Assembly (NCBI GenBank): GCA_943789305.1
Contig: CALSTP010000001.1
Span: 720,178 to 784,177 of the forward strand
Reading direction: 5' to 3'
Length of the DNA: 64,000 nt
DNA from: an uncultured Flavobacteriaceae bacterium
Lineage (GTDB): Bacteria; Bacteroidota; Bacteroidia; Flavobacteriales; Flavobacteriaceae
This document shows, in pieces, positions 8,129 through 17,498 of the stretch. Positions within the stretch are counted from its first letter, which is position 1, and every line of letters begins with the position of its first letter. The notes below the pieces were generated by a model. That model was not told the origin of the DNA and made no database searches. It was given only the letters and a program-made list of their open reading frames with translations. The position numbers and the translations under genes are program-made.

Positions 8129-9121
8129 CTAATTTTTAATCAATTTTATTCGATTTTCTCTGTTCGTCAATTCCCATGCAGTTGCAAAAATTAATTGAGC
8201 TCTGGTTTTCATCAAATCAAATTCAATTTTTTCAACAGTGTCTGTAGGTTTATGATAATCCGCATGGGTACCATTGAAATAGAAAATTACGGGGATATTG
8301 TTTTTACCGAAGTTGTAATGGTCGCTTCTAAAATAGAATCGATTTGGATCGTCATGTGCATTGTAAGTGTAGTCAAGGTCAAGATTTACGGTAGCCTTGT
8401 TGACTTCTTCAGACAATACGTGTAATTCAGTACTCAAACGATCTGAACCAATTAGATAAATATAATTGGGGTTACTGCTTTCTCTTTTTGGATCTGTTCT
8501 TCCAACCATATCAATGTTGAGGTTAGCGATTGTATTTGCTAAGGGGTAAAGGGGGTTTTCGGTGTAGTATTTGGAACCCAATAATCCATTTTCTTCTCCA
8601 GTTAAATGCAAAAAAACAACAGATCTTTTGGGGCCTTTTCCATCAGCAACAGCCTTTTGAAATGCTTCAGCGATTTCAAGCATAGATACGGTTCCGGATC
8701 CATCGTCATCTGCTCCGTTGTTGATTTGATCGTCGTGTATTCCAATGTGATCCAAATGTGAAGAAATAACAAGGTATTCCTCCGGTTTTTCAGAACCTTT
8801 AATAATGGCAACAACATTTTCAGTGGCAACTTTTTTACCTTTTATGTTCAAGTTCATTTTTTGATAATAATCTTCAGTTCCCTCAGCTGCTTTTATGCCT
8901 CTATTTTGATAAAATTCTTTTAAGAAATTAACGGCTCTTTTCTGACCAAGCTCGCCTGTTTTTCTTCCTTGGAAATAATCCGAAGCATATACATATAATA
9001 ATTGTCTTAAATCCTCAGATTCAATGGTCGAAAGATAAGCTTCAGATTCGTTTGTTTGTGCAAAGGATAGATTCGCTGATAGAAGGTATGTGCAGAATAA
9101 AAGTAACTTTAGGGTTTTCAT
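8129..9121 (-). CDS. M28-family exported zinc aminopeptidase
   Basis: 330 residues from the ATG at 9121, chosen because it gives a signal peptide directly (LKLLLFCTYLLSANLSFAQ); the longer frame adds 14 residues before it. The zinc-binding set of family M28 is complete: SSHLDH (His122), NNGADDDGSG (Asp), LTGEENGLLGS (catalytic Glu plus ligand Glu), NIDMVGR (Asp) and FRSDHYNF (His). Such enzymes trim N-terminal residues from peptides in the periplasm or outside the cell. Its start overlaps the stop of the DUF3050 gene (ATGA), so the two are translationally coupled. Confidence 0.93.
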   Translation of the reverse strand: MKTLKLLLFCTYLLSANLSFAQTNESEAYLSTIESEDLRQLLYVYASDYFQGRKTGELGQKRAVNFLKEFYQNRGIKAAEGTEDYYQKMNLNIKGKKVATENVVAIIKGSEKPEEYLVISSHLDHIGIHDDQINNGADDDGSGTVSMLEIAEAFQKAVADGKGPKRSVVFLHLTGEENGLLGSKYYTENPLYPLANTIANLNIDMVGRTDPKRESSNPNYIYLIGSDRLSTELHVLSEEVNKATVNLDLDYTYNAHDDPNRFYFRSDHYNFGKNNIPVIFYFNGTHADYHKPTDTVEKIEFDLMKTRAQLIFATAWELTNRENRIKLIKN

Positions 9122-9891
9122 TTGGCAATAGGTTTTAAAATTAAATTTGCAATCCCATCCCATAGGGCAATTCTATGATTGAGTGCAGTTTTTGAGGCTT
9201 CTAAAGCTTCATTCCATTTGTTTTGATCTTCACCACATAACTCTTCAATCATTTTCAACGCCATTGGGCCATGTTCTCCGGAATCAACCTCAATATGACG
9301 TTCAAGATAGTAAATCAAATGGCTTAAATCACCTTCCGATTCTTTATTAATATTTTTTACCACTTCTATAAACATATCGGGAATCAAATCTTCTCTTCCA
9401 AAAGTAAAAACAGCTCCAATAATATGGGTTTTATTAGTTCCTATTGCGTTGAATGTGAATTTTAAAAATTCTTTTACAAAAGGAGGAAGTTCAGTAGCTT
9501 GAATTTGATCTATAATTGATTTTGAAGAGTCTAGACTTTCTATAAATTGATTCATTCCAATGGTAGAAGCACCAACTTGATTCATGGCTTGAAGATACAT
9601 TTCAAAATGACTCATAGCTAAACCATCTTTATTTACATCTGTTTCCTCGCCCCATACAATTTCGTTTATCAATCTTCCAGCAGAGGGGTAGCTCGAAGGT
9701 ACCCATGGAAGGCTTGTTGATGTTAGATCTAATTGTAATTTTTTTACCAAAGACATAAAGTCCCATACCGCGAAAACATGGTGCTCCATAAACACCTGAA
9801 GGTCTTCCTTTTGTTCCATCATTTTGTATAATGGATGGTAAATGAGTTGGTTTTTTAATGAATTAATTTCATTTTCAATTTGATGAATCAT
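9118..9891 (-). CDS. DUF3050 protein (heme-oxygenase-like fold)
   Basis: 257 residues, all-helical, without signal peptide. The N-terminal pattern HPLYKMMEQKEDLQVFMEHH, then VWDFMSLVKKLQ, and the later YLERHIEVDSGEHGPMALKM match DUF3050, a family with a heme-oxygenase-like (HO-like) helical fold whose His/Glu residues could hold a di-metal site. The role is unknown. The stop overlaps the start of the M28 peptidase by four bases. The upstream 78 bases to the divergent LysE gene hold both promoters. Confidence 0.85.
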   Translation of the reverse strand: MIHQIENEINSLKNQLIYHPLYKMMEQKEDLQVFMEHHVFAVWDFMSLVKKLQLDLTSTSLPWVPSSYPSAGRLINEIVWGEETDVNKDGLAMSHFEMYLQAMNQVGASTIGMNQFIESLDSSKSIIDQIQATELPPFVKEFLKFTFNAIGTNKTHIIGAVFTFGREDLIPDMFIEVVKNINKESEGDLSHLIYYLERHIEVDSGEHGPMALKMIEELCGEDQNKWNEALEASKTALNHRIALWDGIANLILKPIAK

Positions 9892-9969
9892 AATCTCTTA
9901 TTATAATTTTGTAAATATACTCGTTATCCTTTTATTTGAGAAATTATTACACTTGATAAGAGAAAAATC

Positions 9970-10578
9970 ATGGAAGTTCTGTTGTCTTTTTTATTGGCCT
10001 CTGTTTTGTTGACCTTAGCACCAGGACCAGATGTTCTTTTGGTACTCAGTGAAAGTGTAGTTCGAGGTACAAAGGCGGGTCTTTTACTTGCTTCTGGTTT
10101 GGTTTGTGGTTTAGTATTTCACACTTTAATCATTGTTTTGGGATGGGGACAATTTTTAGGAGCATACCCTCAGATAGTCCAAGGAGCTAAAATTCTAGGA
10201 TCAATTTATTTCATCCACCTATCCATTCAAATCTTTAGAAACTTAAATCAAGAAGCTTTTCAAGTAGAACGAGATTCTCTTGATTTCAATAAAAATTTCA
10301 AAAAGGGACTGATTATGAACCTTTTGAACCCTAAAGTAAGTTTGTTTTTTTGGCTTTTTTTTCCAGGATTTCTTTTCAGTAAAGAATTATCTTTAGGAAT
10401 CCAATACACAGTTTTGGGGAGTGTTTTTATGTTACAGGCAAGTATTGTTTTTTTTGTAGTTTCTGTAGCTGCTTCAAAAATTTCATCCTTTATTTTATCG
10501 AGTTCAAATTATATGTATTGGACTAATTTTGGTCAAGGAGTGCTCTTGATTTGTATTGCAATTTATTTCCTTGTTTAG
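9970..10578 (+). CDS. LysE/RhtB-family amino acid exporter
   Basis: 202 residues with about six membrane helices. The N-terminal signature LTLAPGPDVLLVLSESVVRG (residues 17-36) and the central NLLNPKVSLFFWLFFPGF are diagnostic for LysE translocators, which export amino acids or related metabolites. Substrate is not deducible. It is followed by the HMG-CoA lyase gene after 21 bases, suggesting a small operon linked to leucine or other amino acid turnover. Confidence 0.9.
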   Translation: MEVLLSFLLASVLLTLAPGPDVLLVLSESVVRGTKAGLLLASGLVCGLVFHTLIIVLGWGQFLGAYPQIVQGAKILGSIYFIHLSIQIFRNLNQEAFQVERDSLDFNKNFKKGLIMNLLNPKVSLFFWLFFPGFLFSKELSLGIQYTVLGSVFMLQASIVFFVVSVAASKISSFILSSSNYMYWTNFGQGVLLICIAIYFLV

Positions 10579-10599
10579 ACAAATCCTTATCTTTAAACC

Positions 10600-11454
10600 A
10601 TGAAAACGCCTGTTCTTATTGAATGCCCTCGAGATGCTATGCAGGGGATGAAAAAATGGATTCCTACTCAAAAAAAAATAGGATACATACAGTCGTTACT
10701 TGAAGTGGGTTTTGATGTTTTGGATGTAGGGAGTTTTGTTTCCCCAAAGGCTATTCCTCAAATGAGAGATACATCAGAGGTGCTCCAAAACATTGATCTT
10801 TCTCAATCCAAATCTGATTTATTGGTAATTATTGCTAATTTAAGAGGATGTAAAGAAGCAGTCTCACACAAAAACATTACTTATATTGGATTTCCTTTTT
10901 CAGTCTCAGAGAATTTTCAAATGAGAAATACCCATAAAACTCAAACCGAATCTTTGTTACTTTTAAACCAACTCATTGAGCTTTGTGAGATTCACGGCAA
11001 AAAACTCGTTGTATATTTATCTATGGGATTTGGAAACCCCTACGGTGATCCTTGGTCGGTTTCAATTGTAATGAATTGGCTTGATCTTCTCACAAGTAAA
11101 GGAGTTAAATTTATTTCGCTTTCTGATACCGTTGGAAAAGCAAAAGTTGAAGACATATCATTATTATTTAAAGCTTCAATTGCTCAATATCCAGAGATAG
11201 AGATAGGAGCTCATTTTCATACTCAACCACAAAATTCATTTATCAAAATTAAAGCAGCTTATGATTCAGGCTGTTATCGTTTTGATGGAGCAATTAAAGG
11301 ATTTGGAGGATGCCCTATGGCTGCCGATGACTTAACAGGTAATCTACCCACCGAAAAACTGATTTCATTCTTCAATCAACAGAAAATATCCATTCAGGTT
11401 GACCCAATTAAATTTGAGTACGCTTATAACCAGTCACTTACTATTTTTATTTAA
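10600..11454 (+). CDS. mvaB: Hydroxymethylglutaryl-CoA lyase
   Basis: 284 residues. The enzyme splits HMG-CoA to acetoacetate and acetyl-CoA, the last step of leucine degradation. Motifs include IECPRDAMQGMKKWIPT near the start (catalytic Arg and metal Asp), SDTVGKA, AHFH for divalent metal binding and KGFGGCPMAADDLTGN carrying the catalytic Cys of the G-G-C-P loop. Length is slightly below the usual 290-300. Preceded by the LysE exporter. Confidence 0.92.
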   Translation: MKTPVLIECPRDAMQGMKKWIPTQKKIGYIQSLLEVGFDVLDVGSFVSPKAIPQMRDTSEVLQNIDLSQSKSDLLVIIANLRGCKEAVSHKNITYIGFPFSVSENFQMRNTHKTQTESLLLLNQLIELCEIHGKKLVVYLSMGFGNPYGDPWSVSIVMNWLDLLTSKGVKFISLSDTVGKAKVEDISLLFKASIAQYPEIEIGAHFHTQPQNSFIKIKAAYDSGCYRFDGAIKGFGGCPMAADDLTGNLPTEKLISFFNQQKISIQVDPIKFEYAYNQSLTIFI

Positions 11455-11472
11455 ATTTAATCTAAATAAGCA

Positions 11473-11737
11473 ATGAAAAAACTCATAATAACCTTTACTT
11501 TTTTAATAAGTATTTTAAGCTCAGCACAACAAACCTCTTTACAAAATAATATTCTTGGTTTGGGGAACTAAACAATCTACAAAACTTAAAGCTTTTATAA
11601 CCATAGAACCATTTGTTTCGGTACTTCTTACTTTCGGAGGAACCTATTCGATTTGGTTAGGATACTCCTTTTTTTCATATATCGTAATCTTCTCAGGCAT
11701 TTTAATGACATTGAGTTACATACTCGGGGTTTTATGA
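11473..11737 (+). pseudogene. Small exported/membrane protein gene, apparently frameshifted
   Basis: The first frame (11473-11571) codes a perfect signal peptide (KKLIITFTFLISILSSAQ) and about 14 further residues, then stops. The next frame takes over at once (from about 11555) and encodes about 60 residues with two hydrophobic segments (FVSVLLTFGGTYSIWLGY, YIVIFSGILMTLSYILGV). Neither half looks like a full protein. A deletion or frameshift fusing two parts is the simple reading; two separate tiny proteins cannot be ruled out. Confidence 0.4.
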
Positions 11738-11809
11738 TTTTAAAAGACCTCTTAAGTAATAACAATTAAAATTTACCACTTTTAAGACGGTTTAAACGGC
11801 ATAATTCCT

Positions 11810-11817
11810 TAATTTTG
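11810..11817 (+). promoter_or_regulatory. Candidate -7 element (TAATTTTG) for guaB
   Basis: Matches the Bacteroidota TAnnTTTG element and lies 27 bases before the guaB ATG. No good TTTG is found at the ideal 19-base spacing, so this is a moderate call. Confidence 0.4.
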
Positions 11818-11844
11818 CTTGCAACTAATTCCTAAGCAGTTGCC

Positions 11845-13317
11845 ATGACTTCAAAAGATTCAAAATTTATAGAACAGGGTTTAACGTATGACGATGTTCT
11901 ACTCGCTCCGTCTTATTCCGATGTTTTACCCCGTGATGTAAAGATTAATTCTTATTTTTCAAAAAACATTCCTTTAAACATCCCTATAGTTTCTGCTGCA
12001 ATGGATACGGTTACGGAGAGTAAAATGGCTATAGCTATGGCACGTGAAGGTGGTATAGGTGTTCTTCATAAGAATATGACCATTGAAGAGCAGGCAAACA
12101 AAGTTAGAATGGTAAAACGTTCAGAATCTGGAATGATTTTAGATCCTGTTATTCTCCCTTTAACAGCACTTGTTTCTGATGCAAAAAAAAGTATGAATCA
12201 ATACAAGATTGGAGGGATTCCAATTGTAGACGAAAACAGAAAATTAAGTGGTATTGTAACCAATAGAGACCTGCGTTTCGAAAAAAACGATTCGCGTCCC
12301 ATTACTGAGGTTATGACTTCAAAAAACTTGATTACCGTAAAAGAAGGTACTTCTTTATCCGATGCCGAAGAAATTCTCCAAAAACATAAAATTGAAAAAT
12401 TACCTGTAATTGATGAAAATCAAAACTTGGTAGGTTTGATAACCTTCCGTGATATCACAAAACACACCACTAAACCAATTGCAAATAAAGATGCCTATGG
12501 AAGATTAAGAGTAGCTGCTGCTGTTGGAGTTACAGCAGATGCAGTTCAAAGAACGGAGGCACTTGTAAAATCTGGAGTAGATGCAATTGTTATTGATACT
12601 GCACATGGTCATACCAAAGGTGTTGCATCGGTTCTGAAAGAGATAAAGGCAAACTTCCCTAAACTTGATGTTGTTGTTGGTAATATTGCTACCGGTGAAG
12701 CTGCAAAATACTTAGTAGAATTAGGAGCAGACGCCGTAAAGGTTGGGATTGGCCCTGGTTCTATTTGTACGACACGTATCATTGCTGGTGTAGGATACCC
12801 TCAACTTTCGGCAGTACTTCAAGTAAGTAAAGCCATCAAAGGAAGTGGAATACCCATCATTGCTGATGGTGGTATACGATATACTGGTGACATCCCAAAA
12901 GCAATTGCTGCCGGTGCTGATTGTGTAATGCTTGGTAGCCTTTTGGCTGGAACCAAAGAGTCACCAGGAGAAACAATTATTTTTGAAGGCCGCAAATTTA
13001 AATCATACCGAGGAATGGGTTCAATCGAAGCCATGAATAAAGGAAGTAAAGATCGCTACTTTCAAGATATCGAAGATGATATAAAGAAATTGGTTCCCGA
13101 GGGAATTGTTGGTCGAGTTCCTTATAAAGGTGAACTTGTAGAAAGTATTCATCAATTTTTAGGAGGTTTAAAAGCTGGAATGGGGTATTGCGGAGCAGCT
13201 GATGTTGAAGCTTTGCAGAATAATGGAAAATTTGTACAGCTCACAGCTTCAGGAATTAGGGAAAGCCATCCTCATAATATACAGATTACAAAAGAAGCTC
13301 CTAATTACAGTCCTTGA
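11845..13317 (+). CDS. guaB: Inosine-5'-monophosphate dehydrogenase
   Basis: 490 residues, full length. It oxidises IMP to XMP, the committed step of GMP synthesis. The TIM barrel starts with [18 protein letters not shown], is interrupted by two CBS domains (about residues 95-205; [34 protein letters not shown]), and carries the catalytic loop [10 protein letters not shown] with the nucleophilic Cys and the YRGMGS flap. It is followed on the opposite strand by a small secreted protein. Confidence 0.98.
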   Translation: MTSKDSKFIEQGLTYDDVLLAPSYSDVLPRDVKINSYFSKNIPLNIPIVSAAMDTVTESKMAIAMAREGGIGVLHKNMTIEEQANKVRMVKRSESGMILDPVILPLTALVSDAKKSMNQYKIGGIPIVDENRKLSGIVTNRDLRFEKNDSRPITEVMTSKNLITVKEGTSLSDAEEILQKHKIEKLPVIDENQNLVGLITFRDITKHTTKPIANKDAYGRLRVAAAVGVTADAVQRTEALVKSGVDAIVIDTAHGHTKGVASVLKEIKANFPKLDVVVGNIATGEAAKYLVELGADAVKVGIGPGSICTTRIIAGVGYPQLSAVLQVSKAIKGSGIPIIADGGIRYTGDIPKAIAAGADCVMLGSLLAGTKESPGETIIFEGRKFKSYRGMGSIEAMNKGSKDRYFQDIEDDIKKLVPEGIVGRVPYKGELVESIHQFLGGLKAGMGYCGAADVEALQNNGKFVQLTASGIRESHPHNIQITKEAPNYSP

Positions 13318-13349
13318 TAAAAAGAAAAAATCAAATAAGTTTAGGTGGA

Positions 13350-13685
13350 TTAATTGGTAACAAACTTAAATGTCTTAATGGTGCCCTTAGTTTCTATTTG
13401 AACAATATACATACTTCTGGGTTTGAGTTGGATTGGTTTTTTAAAGCTCTCTAATGATTCATTATAAAAACTTCCTTCTGGGTTTCCAATAATGCTGTAG
13501 ATATAAACATTTCCAATCCCAGTTAACCCCTCGATCTTGATTTCACCGTTGTTGTAAATAAGTTGAACAATTTCTTGATTTGAATATAAGGAAATGTTAC
13601 TTTCGGCAAATGGAGACGAGATACTATTCGCTTTGAATGAAGCGAGGAATAAAAAAAGTAATAAAAAAGAATTTTTTATTTTCAT
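13350..13685 (-). CDS. Small exported protein resembling a stand-alone type IX sorting domain
   Basis: 111 residues: a signal peptide (FLLLFLFLASFKANS) and then one beta-sandwich-like domain. The mature part has the features of a type A C-terminal sorting signal: VYIYSIIGNPEGSF, a run of short strands, LKPRSMYIVQIETKGTIKTF and a basic end KFVTN. Normally this domain is the tail of a large secreted protein; here it is almost the whole product. It may be the last piece of a shortened gene or a real small secreted or surface protein. Confidence 0.55.
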   Translation of the reverse strand: MKIKNSFLLLFLFLASFKANSISSPFAESNISLYSNQEIVQLIYNNGEIKIEGLTGIGNVYIYSIIGNPEGSFYNESLESFKKPIQLKPRSMYIVQIETKGTIKTFKFVTN

Positions 13686-13888
13686 TCCTTCAAATTAATA
13701 TTTGCAAGTTATTAATATTGTTGTTAATAAAAAAATATTTATAAACAAATAAAGTATTGAATATTAGATTGTTAGTTAAGTTATCAAGAATTATACACAT
13801 TAAACTTACTTATTTACACAATAAACAGAATTTTTTTCGTTACGGTCAAGTAATTCATATGAAACAAACCAGCATCAAATTTAATTTC

Positions 13889-14752
13889 ATGAGAAACCAT
13901 TATTTATTGTCCTCAATGTTATTGATTTCCCTTTTTTTGTTTTTTAGTTGTGATCAAATATACAATGTAAAACAAGATCCCATAGTTGCTCGAGCAGGAA
14001 ATACATATTTATACAGTTCACAACTTACAAAAAACTTGCCAATTTTTTCATCCGACACTGACAGTGTTATTCAAACAGAAAATTATATTAACAATTGGGC
14101 TAGAAAGCAGTTGTTAATTGATCAAGCTGTAATCAATTTAAATTTTGAAGACCAAGAACGTTTAGAAGAACTTGTACGATCCTATCGTTCTGACTTATGG
14201 AGTAGGACGTATAAAGAATTTGTAGTAAAATCAAATATAGACACTATAATTAGCAAAGAAGAAATAGAGGCTTATTATTTGAAAAACAAGAATAATTTTA
14301 AGTTAAACGAGGTAATGGTAAATTTTCGTTTTATTGCACTACCACCAGAAAACATTGACTTATTAGAAATCAAAGATAAACTGATTCGCTTTCAAGAAAA
14401 AGACAAACGTTTTTTAGATTCTCTTTCTTTTCAATTCAATTCCTATCAACTAAAGGATACTTTTTGGATAAAAAAAAGAGAGATGATTAAAACACTCCCA
14501 TTTCTTAAAGAGAAAAACTTTGAAAAGTACTTAAAAAAATCACAATTTTTTCTTGTAGAGAATGCATTCGAGGTATATTTGCTTTTTGTAAATGATTTTA
14601 TATTAAGGAATGAAGTAGCTCCTTTGGTATCTATTGAAAATACAATTCGCAAAATAGTTTTCAATAAAAGAAAACTCGATTTCATAAAACAATTTGATAA
14701 AGAAATATTACAAGATGCAATACAGACAAAAAAATTTGAATTATACCGCTAG
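13889..14752 (+). CDS. Lipoprotein related to SurA/PpiD peptidyl-prolyl isomerases
   Basis: 287 residues from the ATG at 13889, selected because it puts the lipobox (LFLFFSC, Cys21) at the right distance; an ATG at 13859 is an alternative. The N-terminal ARAGNTYLYSSQL and INNWARKQLLIDQAV segments are typical of the SurA-N-like chaperone part; no clear parvulin catalytic core is seen. In flavobacteria this gene is paired with the SurA-like gene that follows, which starts inside its last 38 bases. It likely helps fold outer-membrane proteins. Confidence 0.75.
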   Translation: MRNHYLLSSMLLISLFLFFSCDQIYNVKQDPIVARAGNTYLYSSQLTKNLPIFSSDTDSVIQTENYINNWARKQLLIDQAVINLNFEDQERLEELVRSYRSDLWSRTYKEFVVKSNIDTIISKEEIEAYYLKNKNNFKLNEVMVNFRFIALPPENIDLLEIKDKLIRFQEKDKRFLDSLSFQFNSYQLKDTFWIKKREMIKTLPFLKEKNFEKYLKKSQFFLVENAFEVYLLFVNDFILRNEVAPLVSIENTIRKIVFNKRKLDFIKQFDKEILQDAIQTKKFELYR

Positions 14753-16124
14753 CCAGATTGTGTTCTTTTTTACGGTTTTTGTTTATGGCCTTCAATCTTT
14801 TGCTCAAGGTCCCTCTGAATTTTCAGTTGGTTCTGAGCGAACAAAAATTGATGGGGTTTCGGCTGTTGTAGGAGACTATGTTATCTTAGATTCAGACATT
14901 GATAAAACTATAGCAGATATGCAATCCCAAGGTATTCCAACTAAAGGTATAGAGCGTTGTCAGTTACTGGGTAAATTAATGGAAGATAAATTGTATGCCC
15001 ATCATGCGGTTCAAGATAGTTTGGAGATAAGTGATTCGGAAGTGTATAGTTATGTCGACCAAAGCATTGAATACTTTACAGAACAGCTGGGTAGCATCGA
15101 AAAAGTATTGGAGTTTTACAACAAACCTGATGAATTTTCATTCAGAGAACAATTGTTTGAAATCAATAAGTTACAAAAACTTGCTTCATTGATGCAATCC
15201 GACATTGTTTCAAAAATTGAAATCACACCCGAAGAAGTTAGAGCTTTTTTTGATGAGATTCCTGCAGATGAATTACCAGTTTTTGGGACAGAAATAGAAT
15301 TGTCACAAATCGTAATCGAACCTAAAATCAAAGATGAAGAAACCCAAAGGGTAGTAGAAAAATTAAAAGATTTTAAGAATGATGTTGAAGAAAAAGGGCT
15401 GAGTTTTGCTTCTAAAGCTATTCTTTATTCTCAAGATCCTGGATCTCGATCCTCAGGAGGCAAATACACTCTTCACAGAAAACGTCCAAGAATGGTAAAA
15501 GAGTTTAGAGATGCTGCTTTTAGCCTAGAAGAAGGAGAAATATCGACACCTTTTAAAACAGATTTTGGATGGCATATTTTAACAGTGGATAAAATTAGGG
15601 GTCAACAAGTAGATGTGCGCCATATTTTATTGACAACAAAAGTTGATCCTCTTCAGTTGGAAGAATCCAAAAAAAATTTAGATTCTATTCGAAAACGCAT
15701 TGTGGATGAAGAGCTAACTTTTAGAAATGCTGCTTATAATTTTTCTAACGACAAAAAAACAAGAAATAGTGGAGGTGTTCTAATTAATCCTGTTACTGGT
15801 GACACACGTTTTGAACTGACAAAAATGGATCCTCTTTTGTATAATCAGGTTAACAAACTTAAGGATGGAGAAATTTCCATGCCTTTGTTAGAAGAAGATC
15901 GATCGGGTTCAAAAAAATACAAAATTATTAAGATCACCAATCGATATGAAGAACATATTGCTGATTATTCACAAGATTATATTCGAATAAAAGAACTTGC
16001 CTTAAAAGACAAACAATTAAAAGCCATTACTAAATGGACAAAAGAAAAAATAGAAGATACCTACGTCAGCATAAATAAGGATTACAAAAACTGTGTTTTC
16101 TCAAACAATTGGTCGAAAAAATAA
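14715..16124 (+). CDS. surA: SurA-like periplasmic chaperone / peptidyl-prolyl isomerase
   Basis: 469 residues from the ATG at 14715 (the TTG at 14694 gives a worse signal). A signal peptide (residues about 13-32) ends in SFAQ. The SurA N-domain opens with GVSAVVGDYVILDSDI; two parvulin domains follow (about 200-300: SQIVIEP, SQDPGSRSSGGKYTLH, FGWHILTV; about 305-405: VDVRHILLTT, SNDKKTRNSGGVL). It guards unfolded outer-membrane proteins in the periplasm. It overlaps the upstream paralogous lipoprotein by 38 bases and converges with crtZ 7 bases away. Confidence 0.92.
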   Translation: MQYRQKNLNYTASQIVFFFTVFVYGLQSFAQGPSEFSVGSERTKIDGVSAVVGDYVILDSDIDKTIADMQSQGIPTKGIERCQLLGKLMEDKLYAHHAVQDSLEISDSEVYSYVDQSIEYFTEQLGSIEKVLEFYNKPDEFSFREQLFEINKLQKLASLMQSDIVSKIEITPEEVRAFFDEIPADELPVFGTEIELSQIVIEPKIKDEETQRVVEKLKDFKNDVEEKGLSFASKAILYSQDPGSRSSGGKYTLHRKRPRMVKEFRDAAFSLEEGEISTPFKTDFGWHILTVDKIRGQQVDVRHILLTTKVDPLQLEESKKNLDSIRKRIVDEELTFRNAAYNFSNDKKTRNSGGVLINPVTGDTRFELTKMDPLLYNQVNKLKDGEISMPLLEEDRSGSKKYKIIKITNRYEEHIADYSQDYIRIKELALKDKQLKAITKWTKEKIEDTYVSINKDYKNCVFSNNWSKK

Positions 16125-16131
16125 AGAATCT

Positions 16132-16578
16132 TTATTTAAAATATTTTAGAGGAACCCAAAGCATACCGAAACATTCTCCCCCTTCTTTATGAATGTTTTT
16201 GTGGTGTATTTTATGTGCTCTCCTTAAACCTTTAGCATATTTAGAATTTGAAGATCTGAAAATTTTAAAACGTTGGTGGATAAAAATATCGTGTACAATG
16301 AAATAAGTCATCCCATATGTGAAAATCCCGATTGCCATCGGTAATCCAGCCCAAAAGCCGTACTCACCCCAAAGGATTACCAATGCCATACTTACTACAG
16401 CATAGAAAATAAAAAACAAATCATTGCGTTCAAACCATGAGCTGTGGTCTTTTTTATGATGATCTTTGTGAAGACTCCACAAAAAACCATGCATGATATA
16501 TTTATGAGAAAACCAAGCCATGAATTCCATAACAAGGAAAGTAGTAAGGTATATTAAGATCCAAAAGAAAGTACTCAT
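16132..16578 (-). CDS. crtZ: Beta-carotene hydroxylase
   Basis: 148 residues, an integral membrane di-iron oxygenase of the fatty acid hydroxylase/sterol desaturase superfamily. The four His boxes are present: HKYIMH, HKDHHKKDH, VHDIFIHQRF and HKIHHK. It adds hydroxyls to the beta-rings of carotene, giving zeaxanthin, the usual yellow pigment of flavobacteria. Its ATG lies one base after the crtB stop, so the two are one operon on the minus strand. Confidence 0.94.
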   Translation of the reverse strand: MSTFFWILIYLTTFLVMEFMAWFSHKYIMHGFLWSLHKDHHKKDHSSWFERNDLFFIFYAVVSMALVILWGEYGFWAGLPMAIGIFTYGMTYFIVHDIFIHQRFKIFRSSNSKYAKGLRRAHKIHHKNIHKEGGECFGMLWVPLKYFK

Positions 16579-16579
16579 T

Positions 16580-17419
16580 TTACAGGAAATTAAAATGGTA
16601 ATTTAAATAAGATTGAGCCAATACACTTACTTTCTCGTAGTTAGGGACACGTATACGAGACTCCTTAATGTGACTAGATGGAATTCGTTTGAGTTTTTTA
16701 AGTAATTTATTATAGTACTTATAAGCAGTATATACTCCGAACCTAGCTTCTTTGGGCAAATCAAGAATCCCCTTATAGCTTGCTTTGAAATCAGCTTCAA
16801 TTTCATTGATTATTTTTAATTTTGTTTTTTCATCGAAGTCTTTTAAATCAATCTCAGGAAAATAAGATCGCTCCAAACCTTCTTGATCTGCTTTTAAATC
16901 TCTTAAGAAATTAACCTTTTGAAAAGCAGATCCTAGGGCCATTGCGGAATCTTTTAGAGTTTCGTATTTTTCTTGATTACCTTGAACAAAAACCTTTAAA
17001 CACATCAGTCCTACAACGTCCGCAGATCCATAAATATATTCTTTGTAATCCTCTTGTTTGAGGTAATTTTTTTTGTGTAAATCCCAACGCATACTTTTTA
17101 GAAAAGCTTTTACATGTTCTAGGTCGAGTTCATGAAGATAAAAGGTTTCTTGAAATGAATTGAGAATTGGATTTAAACTTATTTTATGTTCCAAGGCGTG
17201 ATACAAATCACTTTCAAAACGATTCAACAACTCTTCTTTATCATGAGAATGAAAACTATCGACAATTTCATCTGCAAAACGAACAAAGCCATATATATTA
17301 TAAATGTCTTTTCGAATAGTAATATCCAACATTTTTGTTGCCAAAGAAAAGGAAGTACTGTACGAAACAGTGATAAGCTTACTACACTCATTAGAAACAC
17401 GATCAAATAAAACTTTCAT
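16580..17419 (-). CDS. crtB: Phytoene synthase
   Basis: 279 residues of the squalene/phytoene synthase family, joining two geranylgeranyl diphosphates head to head. The two Asp-rich sites are FADEIVDSFHSHDK (about residues 47-60) and KVNFLRDLKADQEG (about 177-190); YIYGSADVVGLM lies between them. It forms a tight pair with crtZ. The phytoene desaturase gene crtI, which normally lies between the MerR regulator and crtB in flavobacteria, is absent here. Confidence 0.94.
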   Translation of the reverse strand: MKVLFDRVSNECSKLITVSYSTSFSLATKMLDITIRKDIYNIYGFVRFADEIVDSFHSHDKEELLNRFESDLYHALEHKISLNPILNSFQETFYLHELDLEHVKAFLKSMRWDLHKKNYLKQEDYKEYIYGSADVVGLMCLKVFVQGNQEKYETLKDSAMALGSAFQKVNFLRDLKADQEGLERSYFPEIDLKDFDEKTKLKIINEIEADFKASYKGILDLPKEARFGVYTAYKYYNKLLKKLKRIPSSHIKESRIRVPNYEKVSVLAQSYLNYHFNFL

Positions 17420-17498
17420 TTCTTTCTTTTAATTTGCAAAAAATAGTTTGGTTTCAAAGTGCTATATGTACTCTGAATAAAATCAAATTTACATAAAA

